The position numbers and the translations under genes are program-made. From Planctomycetota bacterium (lineage in GTDB: Bacteria > Planctomycetota > Phycisphaerae > Phycisphaerales > SM1A02), in the NCBI GenBank assembly GCA_022574595.1, contig JACZRS010000020.1, positions 1-64,000 of the forward strand: a stretch of 64,000 nt of DNA. The letters run 5' to 3'. Below are positions 53,154 to 61,633 of the stretch, piece by piece. Positions within the stretch are counted from its first letter, which is position 1, and every line of letters begins with the position of its first letter. The notes beneath the pieces are model-generated. The model was not told the DNA's origin and ran no database searches. It saw only the letters and a program-made list of their open reading frames with translations.

Positions 53154-54826
53154 TGAGAATGCAATCAATTACTCGTGGTTTTGTTACAGTTGTTTTCTGC
53201 ACGTTATTAATGTGCAGCAGTGCGGAAACCAATTTCTCAGGCGAATCTGCTTTTAACTTTACTACCTTGAAAAGTAGTGAATCGGGAATAGATCTCATCC
53301 TAACCAGTGGGAAACAACCAACCAGCGAAATACTAGAAGTAAACGGCGGAGGATTGGCGCTTATCGATTTTGATAACGATGGGGATCAAGATCTCTTTAT
53401 CACAAATGGCGCAACACTAAAAAACCCAGAGGCTGGCCCGGGTTCAAGGCTCTACGAAAACCTTGGCAACCTTAAGTTCCGAGACGTTACGCAATCTGCA
53501 GGAATTAACCTTTTCCGCTGGGCAATGGGAGCAGCGGTAGGCGACTATAACGGTGACGGTTTTGATGACATCTTTGTAACCTGCTATGGAGCAAATGTAT
53601 TATTGCGAAATAATGGCGACAAAACTTTTACGGATGTTACTTCGCAAGCTGGTTTGGCTGACAATCGCTGGGGTACAAGTAGCGCATTTTCAGATCTTGA
53701 TAACGATGGGGATCTGGACTTGTATGTAGTTAATTACCTCGTATTTGATGTGGATAATCCGCCAAACCCGTCAAATTTCAAGGGTGTTGAAGTTATGGCT
53801 GGTCCCAGTGGTCTACCTCCCCAACACGATATCCTTTACGAGAATCTTGGTAACGGCACATTTGCCGACATCACTCAAAAGTCCGGTTGCCTAAAAGTGC
53901 CACCATCATTTGGCCTGGGCGTGATAATTATTGACTTTGATCTTGATGGCAAACAAGACATATTCGTCGGTAACGATTCGATGATCAATTTCTTCTTTCA
54001 CAATAAGGGGAATTTGCAATTTGAGGAAAAAGGATTGTTCAGCGGGTTGGCTGCCAATATCGAAGGTGGGGAACAAGCAACAATGGGGATCGCAATTGCG
54101 GATGTTGATGGCAACGGCTATCCCGATGTGTTTACGACTAATTTCTCAAGCGATACAAACACACTACACCTGAACGTAAACGGTTCATTTTTTGATGATA
54201 GAACGCAGCAATATGGGTTAGCTATGGTCTCGCGAACGTACCTGGGGTGGTCTGCGGGATTTGCTGATTTTGATCTGGATGGCGATGAGGACCTGCTCTT
54301 TTTTAACGGTCACGTATATCCCCAGGCAACTATGGGAAACATGGAATCCGACTACCATCAGAAGCCCTTGTTATTTGAACGAATTGGTAGAAGATTTTCC
54401 AGGGTGACAGATTTTAAAGCTGCGCCATTTCTTGAAGAAACTAGATCACACCGCACCGCTCTCTTTGCAGATTTAGATCAAGATGGTGATATTGATATTG
54501 TTACTACCCAACTGGGTGGGCCTGTAAAAATAGTGCGAAACGATCAGACTGCAGGCAATTGGCTAAGCATCCAATTGCAGGATAAACGCAGCCAAACACA
54601 AAACCGCCGTGGGTTGGGAAGCACTGTGAAAATTACTTATGAAGATTCATCACAGCTAAGGTGGATTTACACAGGTGGTTACCAGGCCTCTAACGCACCA
54701 ATCGCACACTTTGGACTGCCCGAAAACTTATCCAAAGTCTCTATCCAGATCACCTGGCCTGATGGATATACCCAGCTGATTGATGGTTTAAACACAAAAT
54801 CTCACCACAGCATTAAGCGTGATTGA
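53150..54826 (+). CDS. FG-GAP/ASPIC-UnbV (CRTAC1-type) secreted protein, unit 1
   Basis: The 558-residue protein has a signal (SITRGFVTVVFCTLLMCSSA). A row of FG-GAP repeats forms a likely seven-blade propeller (DFDNDGDQDLFITNGA, DYNGDGFDDIFVTC, DLDNDGDLDLYVVNY and others). A C-terminal ASPIC/UnbV domain follows (NRRGLGSTVKITY...ITWPDGYTQLIDGL). CRTAC1-type proteins are calcium-binding extracellular proteins. The ATG overlaps the stop of the TPR gene. A homologous pair (54933/56444) lies directly downstream. Confidence 0.85.
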   Translation: MMRMQSITRGFVTVVFCTLLMCSSAETNFSGESAFNFTTLKSSESGIDLILTSGKQPTSEILEVNGGGLALIDFDNDGDQDLFITNGATLKNPEAGPGSRLYENLGNLKFRDVTQSAGINLFRWAMGAAVGDYNGDGFDDIFVTCYGANVLLRNNGDKTFTDVTSQAGLADNRWGTSSAFSDLDNDGDLDLYVVNYLVFDVDNPPNPSNFKGVEVMAGPSGLPPQHDILYENLGNGTFADITQKSGCLKVPPSFGLGVIIIDFDLDGKQDIFVGNDSMINFFFHNKGNLQFEEKGLFSGLAANIEGGEQATMGIAIADVDGNGYPDVFTTNFSSDTNTLHLNVNGSFFDDRTQQYGLAMVSRTYLGWSAGFADFDLDGDEDLLFFNGHVYPQATMGNMESDYHQKPLLFERIGRRFSRVTDFKAAPFLEETRSHRTALFADLDQDGDIDIVTTQLGGPVKIVRNDQTAGNWLSIQLQDKRSQTQNRRGLGSTVKITYEDSSQLRWIYTGGYQASNAPIAHFGLPENLSKVSIQITWPDGYTQLIDGLNTKSHHSIKRD

Positions 54827-54932
54827 GTTCCTGCCATCTTAGATCTCTATCTCTGAGTGATGGTGAGTTGCAGAGTGTGTTGAGGCGATCCCGGCACTGA
54901 TAGCGTCCGTTTAGGATATAGTTCACATTACC

Positions 54933-56447
54933 GTGACTGATTCCAAGCAACAACCCGGCAATCCTCAAGAGCATGACAAACAGCCAAACCAAAATGGTGG
55001 TGAAGGCTGGTCAGTTGCGGTGATTGTCACGGTAGTTATCGTCATCGGCATCGGGCTTTATAGTCTATCGCGCTTTCAGATCGCACGAAAAACCCAAGGG
55101 GTGCGCAACCTCTACATTCCTCGCGTTCCCTTGCCAAGCGATTTGACGTTGTTGTCCCCACAACTGCGCCCAATCGTGATAGAAGCGGCACAGCTATGTG
55201 AGAATAATCCTGGCGATCCGGAGCCTTTTGTGCAGATTGGACGAATCTATCACGCCAATCGTGAGACCCAGCTTGCGATACAGTCCTATGAGATTGCCCT
55301 GACGCTTGGCGCAGATGATGCGCGCACGCCTTATCTGCTCGGGCTTCTTCATATGGATATCGGCGAAAGCCAACAAGCAATCACTCGGTTTCATGAGTCA
55401 ATCGCGCGCGACAATACCTACGCACCGGCGCATAACAACTTAGGTTTGAATTTACTTGAAGTGGGGCGCATCGACAAAGCGCTCCAGGAGATTAGCCAAG
55501 CTATTACTCTCAACCCTGATGATCCAATCTTTCACACTTCCCTGGCAATAGCCTATCGCCAAGCGGATCGATTAGATGAGGCTGCGACCTCTCTGCGCAC
55601 TGCGCTTAAACTGGATCCAAAACTTGCATCAGCTCATCAACTGCTTGGGCTGACACTCAAGGCCATGGGCGAAAGTGATACCGCTCGCAAGCACCTGAAT
55701 CAGATTACGCGCTATGCGACTGAGATTATTAAGGATCCCTGGTTAGCGGAGCTTCAAGATCTTGTTGTCTCGCTTCAAATTATCTTGGATCAAGCGGAAG
55801 CGCATCTATCAGCTGGTCGGCCGGGCAGTGCTGTTAATGCGTTAATGAAAGCGCGCAGCCTTTTTCCCGACAAGGCAAGTTTATTCAAGGTACTTGGACG
55901 CGCTTACCAACAGCTAGGCCAATCTCAGCAAGCTGTTGATTCGTATGTCCAAGCGCTTACCCTCGAGCCGGATGATGCTGATATGCGCGCTCAATTGGCG
56001 GCGATTCTCTTTGATCACGACAATCTTATTCAGGCGGATCGTGAAGCACAAAAGGCTATTGAAATCGAACCAAATCATGCGCAAGCTCATATTATCAAAG
56101 GCGCTCTGGCTCTACAGCAGGAAAATTATGCCAAGGCAATCGATATCCTAAAATCAGTCATCGCGCGACGCGGCGATCTGGTTGCAGCACATGTTCTGCT
56201 GGGGCAAGCCAAAGAGGCCTTGGGGAAATTGGAAGAGGCTGCTGAAGCGTATGAGCAGGCGCTGAAGATGGAGCAGGATCTTGAAGTCGCCCATCGAAGG
56301 CTTGGTATGGTGTATCGCAAGCTCAAGCGTTTTGACGAGGCACAACGTGAACTTGAGGCAGCCGCTAAGCTCGATCCATCAATCAGCGAGACGCATGAGC
56401 AGTTGAGGTTACTCGAAATGCAGCGAAAGGATTTAGGCGATTCATGA
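54933..56447 (+). CDS. TPR membrane protein of the second TPR-CRTAC1 unit
   Basis: The 504-residue protein (GTG start) has a short polar N-terminus, one TM helix (about 27-45, VAVIVTVVIVIGIGLYSL), and then about ten TPR repeats. Examples are DPEPFVQIGRIYHANRETQL, APAHNNLGLNLLEVGRIDKA and LVAAHVLLGQAKEALGKLEE. The stop overlaps the ATG of the next gene (56444-56447), as in the first unit. The spacing between the two units is ~110 bp, so all four genes may be co-transcribed. Confidence 0.8.
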   Translation: MTDSKQQPGNPQEHDKQPNQNGGEGWSVAVIVTVVIVIGIGLYSLSRFQIARKTQGVRNLYIPRVPLPSDLTLLSPQLRPIVIEAAQLCENNPGDPEPFVQIGRIYHANRETQLAIQSYEIALTLGADDARTPYLLGLLHMDIGESQQAITRFHESIARDNTYAPAHNNLGLNLLEVGRIDKALQEISQAITLNPDDPIFHTSLAIAYRQADRLDEAATSLRTALKLDPKLASAHQLLGLTLKAMGESDTARKHLNQITRYATEIIKDPWLAELQDLVVSLQIILDQAEAHLSAGRPGSAVNALMKARSLFPDKASLFKVLGRAYQQLGQSQQAVDSYVQALTLEPDDADMRAQLAAILFDHDNLIQADREAQKAIEIEPNHAQAHIIKGALALQQENYAKAIDILKSVIARRGDLVAAHVLLGQAKEALGKLEEAAEAYEQALKMEQDLEVAHRRLGMVYRKLKRFDEAQRELEAAAKLDPSISETHEQLRLLEMQRKDLGDS

Positions 56448-58126
56448 TGAGTCGATTAGTCGTCATTGCAAGTTTCTCGCTGCTGCTATTCTCCTGTGAA
56501 CAACGTGTTGGGACTGAGTCACCTGAGATTTCGACGCTATTTACTGATGTTGCTCAAGAAAGCGGATTATCTTTCATTCACGAATCAGGCGCAGCGGGCG
56601 AATTTCTACTGCCGGAGATCATGGCCGGTGGGGCAGGATTCTTTGATTATGATGGAGATGGCTTTTTAGATATCTATCTTGTTCAATCCGGGCATATGGG
56701 ATCGCCGGATTCTAAACTTGCCAACCGCTTATATAGAAATACCGGCGATGGACACTTTGTCGATGTCACCGAGAGCGCTAACGTAGGAAACACTGGCTAT
56801 GGCATGGGTTGTGCTGCCGGTGATTATGATAACGACGGCGATATTGATCTATACATCACCAATCTTGGCGCAAATGTGTTTTATGTAAATAACGGTGATG
56901 GCACTTTCACTGACGCGACAATTGAAACTGCAACCGCAGGCGACAGTTGGTCAACCAGCGCTGCATTTGTGGATTATGATGCGGACGGCGATCTTGATCT
57001 CTTTGTTACGAACTATGTGAATTGGGAAAATACTAAAGCGTTTACTAAACGCAAATGTTTCGCAGTTAGTGGCACGCGCGATTACTGCTCGCCACAAGCT
57101 TACGCAGCACCTTCTTTTGATCGACTATATCGTAATGATTTAGAATCAGGTAAAGCTACATTTGTTGATGTGAGCCAAGCTGCGGGAATTCGTGACAAAG
57201 CCGGTACTGGGCTAGGCGTAGTTTGCACTGATTTAAATAATGATGGCAATGTCGATATTTATGTCGCAAATGATCAGATGCCTAGCTTTGCCTGGATCAA
57301 TGATGGGCAAGGTCACTTCACCGAGCAGGCTGTTTCGCTGGGTATTGCGGTAGATCACACCGGAAGATCTCAAGCGGGAATGGGGGTTGACAGCGGCGAT
57401 ATCGATGGTGATGGCGACTTTGACCTCTGGAAAGTGCATCTGATGCGCGAGTCGCACATTCTCTATATCAACCAGGGAGAATTCTTTGACGACAAAACAA
57501 TTCGTTGGGGTTTGGCATCACCAACAAGACGATTCACAGGCTTCGGTACAGCCATGTTTGACTTTGATCTTGATGGATTGCTCGATGTGTTTATAGCCAA
57601 TGGGCGTGTGCAATATGAGGCCTCCTCTGAGGATGTTGATGATCCGTATGCTGAGCCGAACCAGTTGCTGCGCCAAGTTGAGCCTGGGCGATTTATAGAT
57701 ATTACTTCCTCAACAGGTGCGGCGATGAAACTAATTGAAAATAGCCGCGCTGCCGCCTTCGGCGATTACGATAACGATGGCGATATTGATATTCTCATCG
57801 CTAATCGTAATGGACCTGTGCGATTACTCCGCAACGATGTTAATCGTCGTGGGGCATTTCTAACACTTCGTGTAATCGATAGACACGGCCGCGATGCCTA
57901 TGGAGCAATTGTTAAATGCGTGATTGGTGAGACAACGCGTTCATTTGAAGTTCGTGCAGCTTACAGCTATTGTGCCACCAACGATCCACGGGTCCACATC
58001 GGACTTGGCGAGGCAACAAGTGTTGAGCGAGTTGAAGTACTCTGGCCGGACGGACACACCGAATCGTTCGGCCCATTTGAGAAAAACACGCAAATTACGA
58101 TCCGTCAGTCATCGACTGCTCCTTAG
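56444..58126 (+). CDS. FG-GAP/ASPIC-UnbV (CRTAC1-type) lipoprotein, unit 2
   Basis: The 560-residue product has a lipoprotein signal (RLVVIASFSLLLFSC, Cys about 18). FG-GAP repeats (DYDGDGFLDIYLVQSG, DYDNDGDIDLYITN, DYDADGDLDLFVTNY) are followed by an ASPIC/UnbV end (GRDAYGAIVKCVIGETTRSF...LWPDGHTESFGPF). It resembles the 53150 protein throughout but is lipid-anchored rather than simply exported, because only this copy has the lipobox. Confidence 0.85.
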   Translation: MMSRLVVIASFSLLLFSCEQRVGTESPEISTLFTDVAQESGLSFIHESGAAGEFLLPEIMAGGAGFFDYDGDGFLDIYLVQSGHMGSPDSKLANRLYRNTGDGHFVDVTESANVGNTGYGMGCAAGDYDNDGDIDLYITNLGANVFYVNNGDGTFTDATIETATAGDSWSTSAAFVDYDADGDLDLFVTNYVNWENTKAFTKRKCFAVSGTRDYCSPQAYAAPSFDRLYRNDLESGKATFVDVSQAAGIRDKAGTGLGVVCTDLNNDGNVDIYVANDQMPSFAWINDGQGHFTEQAVSLGIAVDHTGRSQAGMGVDSGDIDGDGDFDLWKVHLMRESHILYINQGEFFDDKTIRWGLASPTRRFTGFGTAMFDFDLDGLLDVFIANGRVQYEASSEDVDDPYAEPNQLLRQVEPGRFIDITSSTGAAMKLIENSRAAAFGDYDNDGDIDILIANRNGPVRLLRNDVNRRGAFLTLRVIDRHGRDAYGAIVKCVIGETTRSFEVRAAYSYCATNDPRVHIGLGEATSVERVEVLWPDGHTESFGPFEKNTQITIRQSSTAP

Positions 58127-58165
58127 CGCAAATTATGGTGTCAGCTATGAGTATTGCTAAAAAAA

Positions 58166-58239
58166 CACCCCGAGCAGGGCTCGAACCTGCGACCTGCGGT
58201 TTAGAAGACCGCCGCTCTATCCAACTGAGCTATCGGGGC
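58166..58239 (-). tRNA. tRNA-Arg (anticodon UCU)
   Basis: A complete 74-nt cloverleaf reads on the minus strand. The 7-bp acceptor stem (GCCCCGA/TCGGGGT) ends in one G-U pair, and G73 is the discriminator. The D-arm is GCTC...GAGC. The anticodon arm is GCGGT-CTTCTAA-ACCGC, with UCU at the centre. The T-arm is GCAGG-TTCGAGC-CCTGC. No CCA is encoded. A T7 run follows, likely the transcription stop. Confidence 0.95.
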
Positions 58240-58399
58240 AATTCCATCTATCAAACAGCTTACCTAACTGAGCTTTTATGATATCCACTTGTTCAGACGA
58301 TTCTCGGCTGATTTGGTTCGCAAACTATGAGATTCACGCCGCATCGCCGCCATTGACGATCTTCACCACCAGCCTTAAGTACAGGCCAAGGAGTGAATC

Positions 58400-58891
58400 A
58401 TGACCGATCAGCAGCGTATAGAAATCCTCGAAACCCAGGTCCGCAGACTCCGCTGGGTATTTATTGGCGTCGTACTGTTTGCATCAATTGCCATAGCCCT
58501 AATCGTTACTCGTCCAAAGGTTATGCCTGATGTTATTAAGGCTGGTGCTTTTGAAGTTGTAGATGCCAGCGGGCGAGTCGTGGCGAAAATGGGGCATCAT
58601 CTTAATAATGGTGGCATTTGGATCTTCAACGACCAGGGAAACTCCGCAGCCTTCTTAACAATTGATGAATTCGGTGCTGGTTCTCTATCCTTATATAACG
58701 GCAAAGATCCGCGCAAGCCCACCGACCACAAAGTGCTGTTTGCTCTTTCAAGTGATAATGCCCAGCAAGCAATTATGCGAATCCTATCAGATCAAGGCCA
58801 CGGCCTGAAACTCCTCGGCGATTCAGATAGCACAGTAGGAAGAATTGAAACGATAAATGATCAAGGCGAAACGATCGATACTTGGCCGTGA
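58400..58891 (+). CDS. Single-TM protein with outer beta-rich domain, function unknown
   Basis: The 163-residue product has a short coiled coil (IEILETQVRRLRW), one TM helix (about 20-40) and a beta-rich domain with FEVVDASGRVVAKMG and GGIWIFNDQGNSAAF. This VDxxGxVxAxxG strand pattern is repeated in many planctomycete membrane proteins. AGGAG lies 7 nt before the ATG. It is probably a real gene, but the function is unknown. Confidence 0.72.
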   Translation: MTDQQRIEILETQVRRLRWVFIGVVLFASIAIALIVTRPKVMPDVIKAGAFEVVDASGRVVAKMGHHLNNGGIWIFNDQGNSAAFLTIDEFGAGSLSLYNGKDPRKPTDHKVLFALSSDNAQQAIMRILSDQGHGLKLLGDSDSTVGRIETINDQGETIDTWP

Positions 58892-58941
58892 TGGATTTGG
58901 AATGATGCGCCATATTCGGGGTTAGCGATTAAACACGCTTC

Positions 58942-58965
58942 GCCCCAGGTGTATTCACCTGGGGC
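58942..58965 (+). repeat. REP-like hairpin 2
   Basis: GCCCCAGGTG (58942-58951) pairs with CACCTGGGGC (58956-58965) across a TATT loop, followed by TAAAT. On the minus strand the ATTTAG just beyond the stem gives the last codon (Ile) and the stop (TAG) of the zinc-ribbon gene at 58963-59402. Confidence 0.85.
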
Positions 58966-59402
58966 TAAATGGGGGTGGTATATTCGTTCCCACACTCCGG
59001 GCATTTTTCATGTTCCGCCCCGTGCAGGTCATAGCCGCAAGTCTGACAGTGATCCGGCCCAAATTGCCGGTCATGTTTGAATGCCAGGATCGTGGCTACT
59101 CCGACAATAAGAAGTGGAATCCAAAGCGGCATAAAGAGGTGCGTTGTTCGCGCGGCATTGAATCTGCCGTGGATGATCTTGGGCAGCCAATAAGTTTCGT
59201 AGGGCTGCCACACTGCGAACCATCCATGCTTTGGCGAGCTTTTGGGGAATAAAGATATTTCAAAGCATCCGACGCTCAGATTGACAGCCACAGTATTGGC
59301 CTGGTATCCCAACGCCGACCAGAACGCGCCAATCCAAGCGCATAATAATAAAGCACATGCAGCCAGCCCGACCCATTTAACACTCCGCCGCCTAAACTTC
59401 AT
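58965..59402 (-). CDS. Two-TM membrane protein with C-terminal zinc ribbon
   Basis: The ~145-residue protein has two TM helices (about 12-32 and 88-108). Its C-terminal ribbon is CQTCGYDLHGAEHEKCPECG, typical of a planctomycete family with CxxCGYDLRG. It ends TTPI, where the Ile and the stop come from REP hairpin 2. The ATG at 59402 is favoured by GAGG upstream. A relative with the same tail (CIKCGYDLRG...CPECGN) lies at 60797-61423. The function is unknown. Confidence 0.72.
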   Translation of the reverse strand: MKFRRRSVKWVGLAACALLLCAWIGAFWSALGYQANTVAVNLSVGCFEISLFPKSSPKHGWFAVWQPYETYWLPKIIHGRFNAARTTHLFMPLWIPLLIVGVATILAFKHDRQFGPDHCQTCGYDLHGAEHEKCPECGNEYTTPI

Positions 59403-59499
59403 TGCTTCGCCTCTTCGCAAAGTTCCTTACCACACTCCGGGCAACCTGAAGGGTATAGATGATTGTCCCAACTTTTCACACAAGCATTTTGGTTGGTAA

Positions 59500-60621
59500 T
59501 CAGCGTACGGCTTGGTAATCTTCTTTAAGTTTGTTTTTTGAGTATACGATTTGCCAGACTTCTATTTGGTTTGCCCTGAAGTTTCCAGCGCAAAATAGAA
59601 TGTAGTAGTTCCACATAAGGTAAAACCTTACATCGTATTTGTCTTTCAGTTTATTCCAGTTATCAATAAAATTTTTGTGCCAGGCCATAAGAGTCTTATC
59701 ATAATAAATTCCTCCAAAGTTATGCCAATCTTGAAGCACGAAAAGCCTATGGGCTGCAGCAGTAATTTGCTTTTTAGATGGAAGTTGACAGTTTGGGAAA
59801 ATATATTTTAAAAGCCACCTGTCTAATCCTTTTACCCACCCCTTATCTCCAATAGTATGCAGCATGAATAGTCCATCAGATATAAGAAGTCGATGAACCG
59901 TTTTCATAAGGGTTTTGTAATTTTTCTCTCCGACAGATTCTAACAGTCCTATCGCTACTATCCTATCAAATTTCCCATTGACATCTCTGTAATCTTGAAA
60001 TCGTATATCAACTGGAAGTCCTTGACACAGCTTTTTACCTAGTTTTACTTGCTCCTTTGAAATGGTTACGCCAACAACTTCAACTTTGTATTTCTCTGCT
60101 GCATATTTCGCAAAGCTTCCCCAACCACAACCAATATCCAAGACTTTCATACCTGGTTTTAATTTCATTTTCTTGCACACCAAATCCAATTTATCCTCTT
60201 GAGCTTGGTCCAAGGTTTTTGCTTTTTTCCAATAGCCACAGGTGTAGACCATTCGTTTGTCTAACATATTGGAATAGAGATCATTTCCTAAATCATAATG
60301 CTTCTCTCCCACTATATTGGAACGCGTTTTACTTTGCAGATTGATTAACTTTGATTTTAGGACATGCCACATTAAATGAGCATTCTGAACATTCTTTTTT
60401 ATGTCAATGCTTGAAATCTTATAGAAGAATTGATCAAGGTTTTTACAATCCCACCATCCATCCATATAAGACTCGCCCAGCCCGATAGATTGTCCGGCTA
60501 ATACCTTAGAAAAGAATTTGGGATTATGAACTTGTATATCCCAAGCTCTGTTGCCATTAATTCTAATATCTGCTGTTGATAAAAGATTTTGGATAACGCG
60601 TTTTGCTTTTTCTGGAGACAT
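59500..60621 (-). CDS. cfa: Cyclopropane-fatty-acyl-phospholipid synthase, probably acquired
   Basis: The 373-residue enzyme should add a methylene from S-adenosylmethionine to unsaturated acyl chains of membrane lipids. It has the CFA-type N-terminal helical part (LAGQSIGLGESYMDGWWDC), then GEKHYDLGNDLYSNMLDKRMVYTCGYW and the SAM-binding DIGCGWGSFAKYAA. The active-site-type CGYWKKAKTLDQAQ is intact. Its DNA is clearly AT-richer and its protein Lys/Asn-richer than the neighbours. It sits between two zinc-ribbon genes that each end in a REP hairpin, which suggests recent gain. ATG at 60621 with a modest GCGAG upstream. Confidence 0.9.
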   Translation of the reverse strand: MSPEKAKRVIQNLLSTADIRINGNRAWDIQVHNPKFFSKVLAGQSIGLGESYMDGWWDCKNLDQFFYKISSIDIKKNVQNAHLMWHVLKSKLINLQSKTRSNIVGEKHYDLGNDLYSNMLDKRMVYTCGYWKKAKTLDQAQEDKLDLVCKKMKLKPGMKVLDIGCGWGSFAKYAAEKYKVEVVGVTISKEQVKLGKKLCQGLPVDIRFQDYRDVNGKFDRIVAIGLLESVGEKNYKTLMKTVHRLLISDGLFMLHTIGDKGWVKGLDRWLLKYIFPNCQLPSKKQITAAAHRLFVLQDWHNFGGIYYDKTLMAWHKNFIDNWNKLKDKYDVRFYLMWNYYILFCAGNFRANQIEVWQIVYSKNKLKEDYQAVR

Positions 60622-60772
60622 TTGCAACTCGCTAAGAATAAATAGAACTGCAATTCAATGCAGTGAGCGTTTACAAGATGACAAATGATATTCCCCCCAT
60701 TAGCCCCCGGCTTCGCCGTGGATAATTACAGGTTGATTACTCTCTAACAGGCTTCCAACGCAAGTTCCGCTC

Positions 60773-60798
60773 AGCCCCGGGTGTGTTCACCCAGGGCT
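60773..60798 (+). repeat. REP-like hairpin 3
   Basis: AGCCCCGGGTG (60773-60783) pairs with CACCCAGGGCT (60788-60798) over a TGTT loop, with a single C-A mismatch, followed by AAAT. Its ATTTAG on the minus strand ends the zinc-ribbon gene at 60797-61423 with Ile-stop. Confidence 0.8.
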
Positions 60799-61423
60799 AA
60801 ATGGGTGGTTGCGACGTTTCATTGCCGCACTCCGGGCAAACCTCACCCCCGGAATTGCCGCGCAGGTCGTAGCCGCATTTGATGCAATGGTTGCGCTTGC
60901 GACGGATGATTCGGCGCGCAGTGAACGGGCCAAGTGTTAGTAGCCAAAGAATTGTTGCATAGAAGATCGTGTTGATTGCAAAGCCGGGCCAGATCGGTTG
61001 CCGTGGCAAGCGCGGCCGAGCGCTGAGTAATCGCCACCGCTCAGGCAAGATGAGAGATGGGTAGATGATTCTGGTCGTCCACCGCCGTGTTTCGTTCGAA
61101 CCCTTGGCATTTCCAAGACAACTCCGCATGGGCCATCCCGCCCTAATCGTGTCCGAAATAAACATGGTTCGAAGGGGACTGGAGTTCCCTTCCACGATGA
61201 GGCGGCCGTCCGCTGTTTCACCTATAATCTCATAATCTTGATGTTGAATTACTACGCGGCGCAATGTGTATCCGAATCCTACCAGATCGCGTAAGAATGG
61301 TGAGTCCGCAACACGAGCCTCGTGTGTAGTCGGTGACCACATCGCACATCCCCAAGCCACCGCAACATTAACAATCGCGCCGAGGAGTAAAAACAATACG
61401 AGTTTGAACAGGCGGCGTTTCAT
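60797..61423 (-). CDS. Membrane protein with C-terminal zinc ribbon (CIKCGYDLRG)
   Basis: The 208-residue product (ATG at 61423) begins MKRRLFKLVLFLLLGAIVNV, a TM/signal helix. A ~110-residue outer domain is followed by a second TM (about 150-172) and the ribbon CIKCGYDLRGNSGGEVCPECG. It ends SQPPI, with the stop inside REP hairpin 3. The frame upstream of 61423 extends to 61549 but crosses REP hairpin 4, so it is not used. It is related in its tail to 58965-59402. Confidence 0.72.
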   Translation of the reverse strand: MKRRLFKLVLFLLLGAIVNVAVAWGCAMWSPTTHEARVADSPFLRDLVGFGYTLRRVVIQHQDYEIIGETADGRLIVEGNSSPLRTMFISDTIRAGWPMRSCLGNAKGSNETRRWTTRIIYPSLILPERWRLLSARPRLPRQPIWPGFAINTIFYATILWLLTLGPFTARRIIRRKRNHCIKCGYDLRGNSGGEVCPECGNETSQPPI

Positions 61424-61485
61424 GGTAATACAGTATACATCAACAATATAATTTGGGTTGAGATATAACGTTTTATCCCCATTTA

Positions 61486-61509
61486 GCCCGCCGTGAATAC
61501 ACGGCGGGC
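61486..61509 (-). repeat. REP-like hairpin 4 (inverted)
   Basis: GCCCGCCGTG (61486-61495) pairs with CACGGCGGGC (61500-61509) over AATA, preceded by ATTTA. It is the same family in the opposite orientation to the other four. It lies 62 bp upstream of the zinc-ribbon gene start (61423). Confidence 0.85.
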
Positions 61510-61609
61510 AGAGTGTGCGAATTTCAAATAACGTACGCAAACGCAGCAAACGTTGGCACGCAATGGTTTATTGTGGAATCGAACATATTTGTGTTTGCGG
61601 GCGCGCTTC

Positions 61610-61633
61610 GCCCCAGGTGTATTCACCTGGGGC
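61610..61633 (+). repeat. REP-like hairpin 5
   Basis: GCCCCAGGTG (61610-61619) pairs with CACCTGGGGC (61624-61633) over TATT, followed by TAAAT. It has the same stem as hairpin 2. Its ATTTAG on the minus strand gives Ile-stop for the sigma-54 activator gene. Confidence 0.85.

Noticed and set aside
61424-61549. N-terminal extension of the zinc-ribbon protein at 60797
   Set aside because: It would place REP hairpin 4 inside the coding region and put the hydrophobic first helix at residue ~48. The ATG at 61423 directly before MKRRLFKL is more natural.
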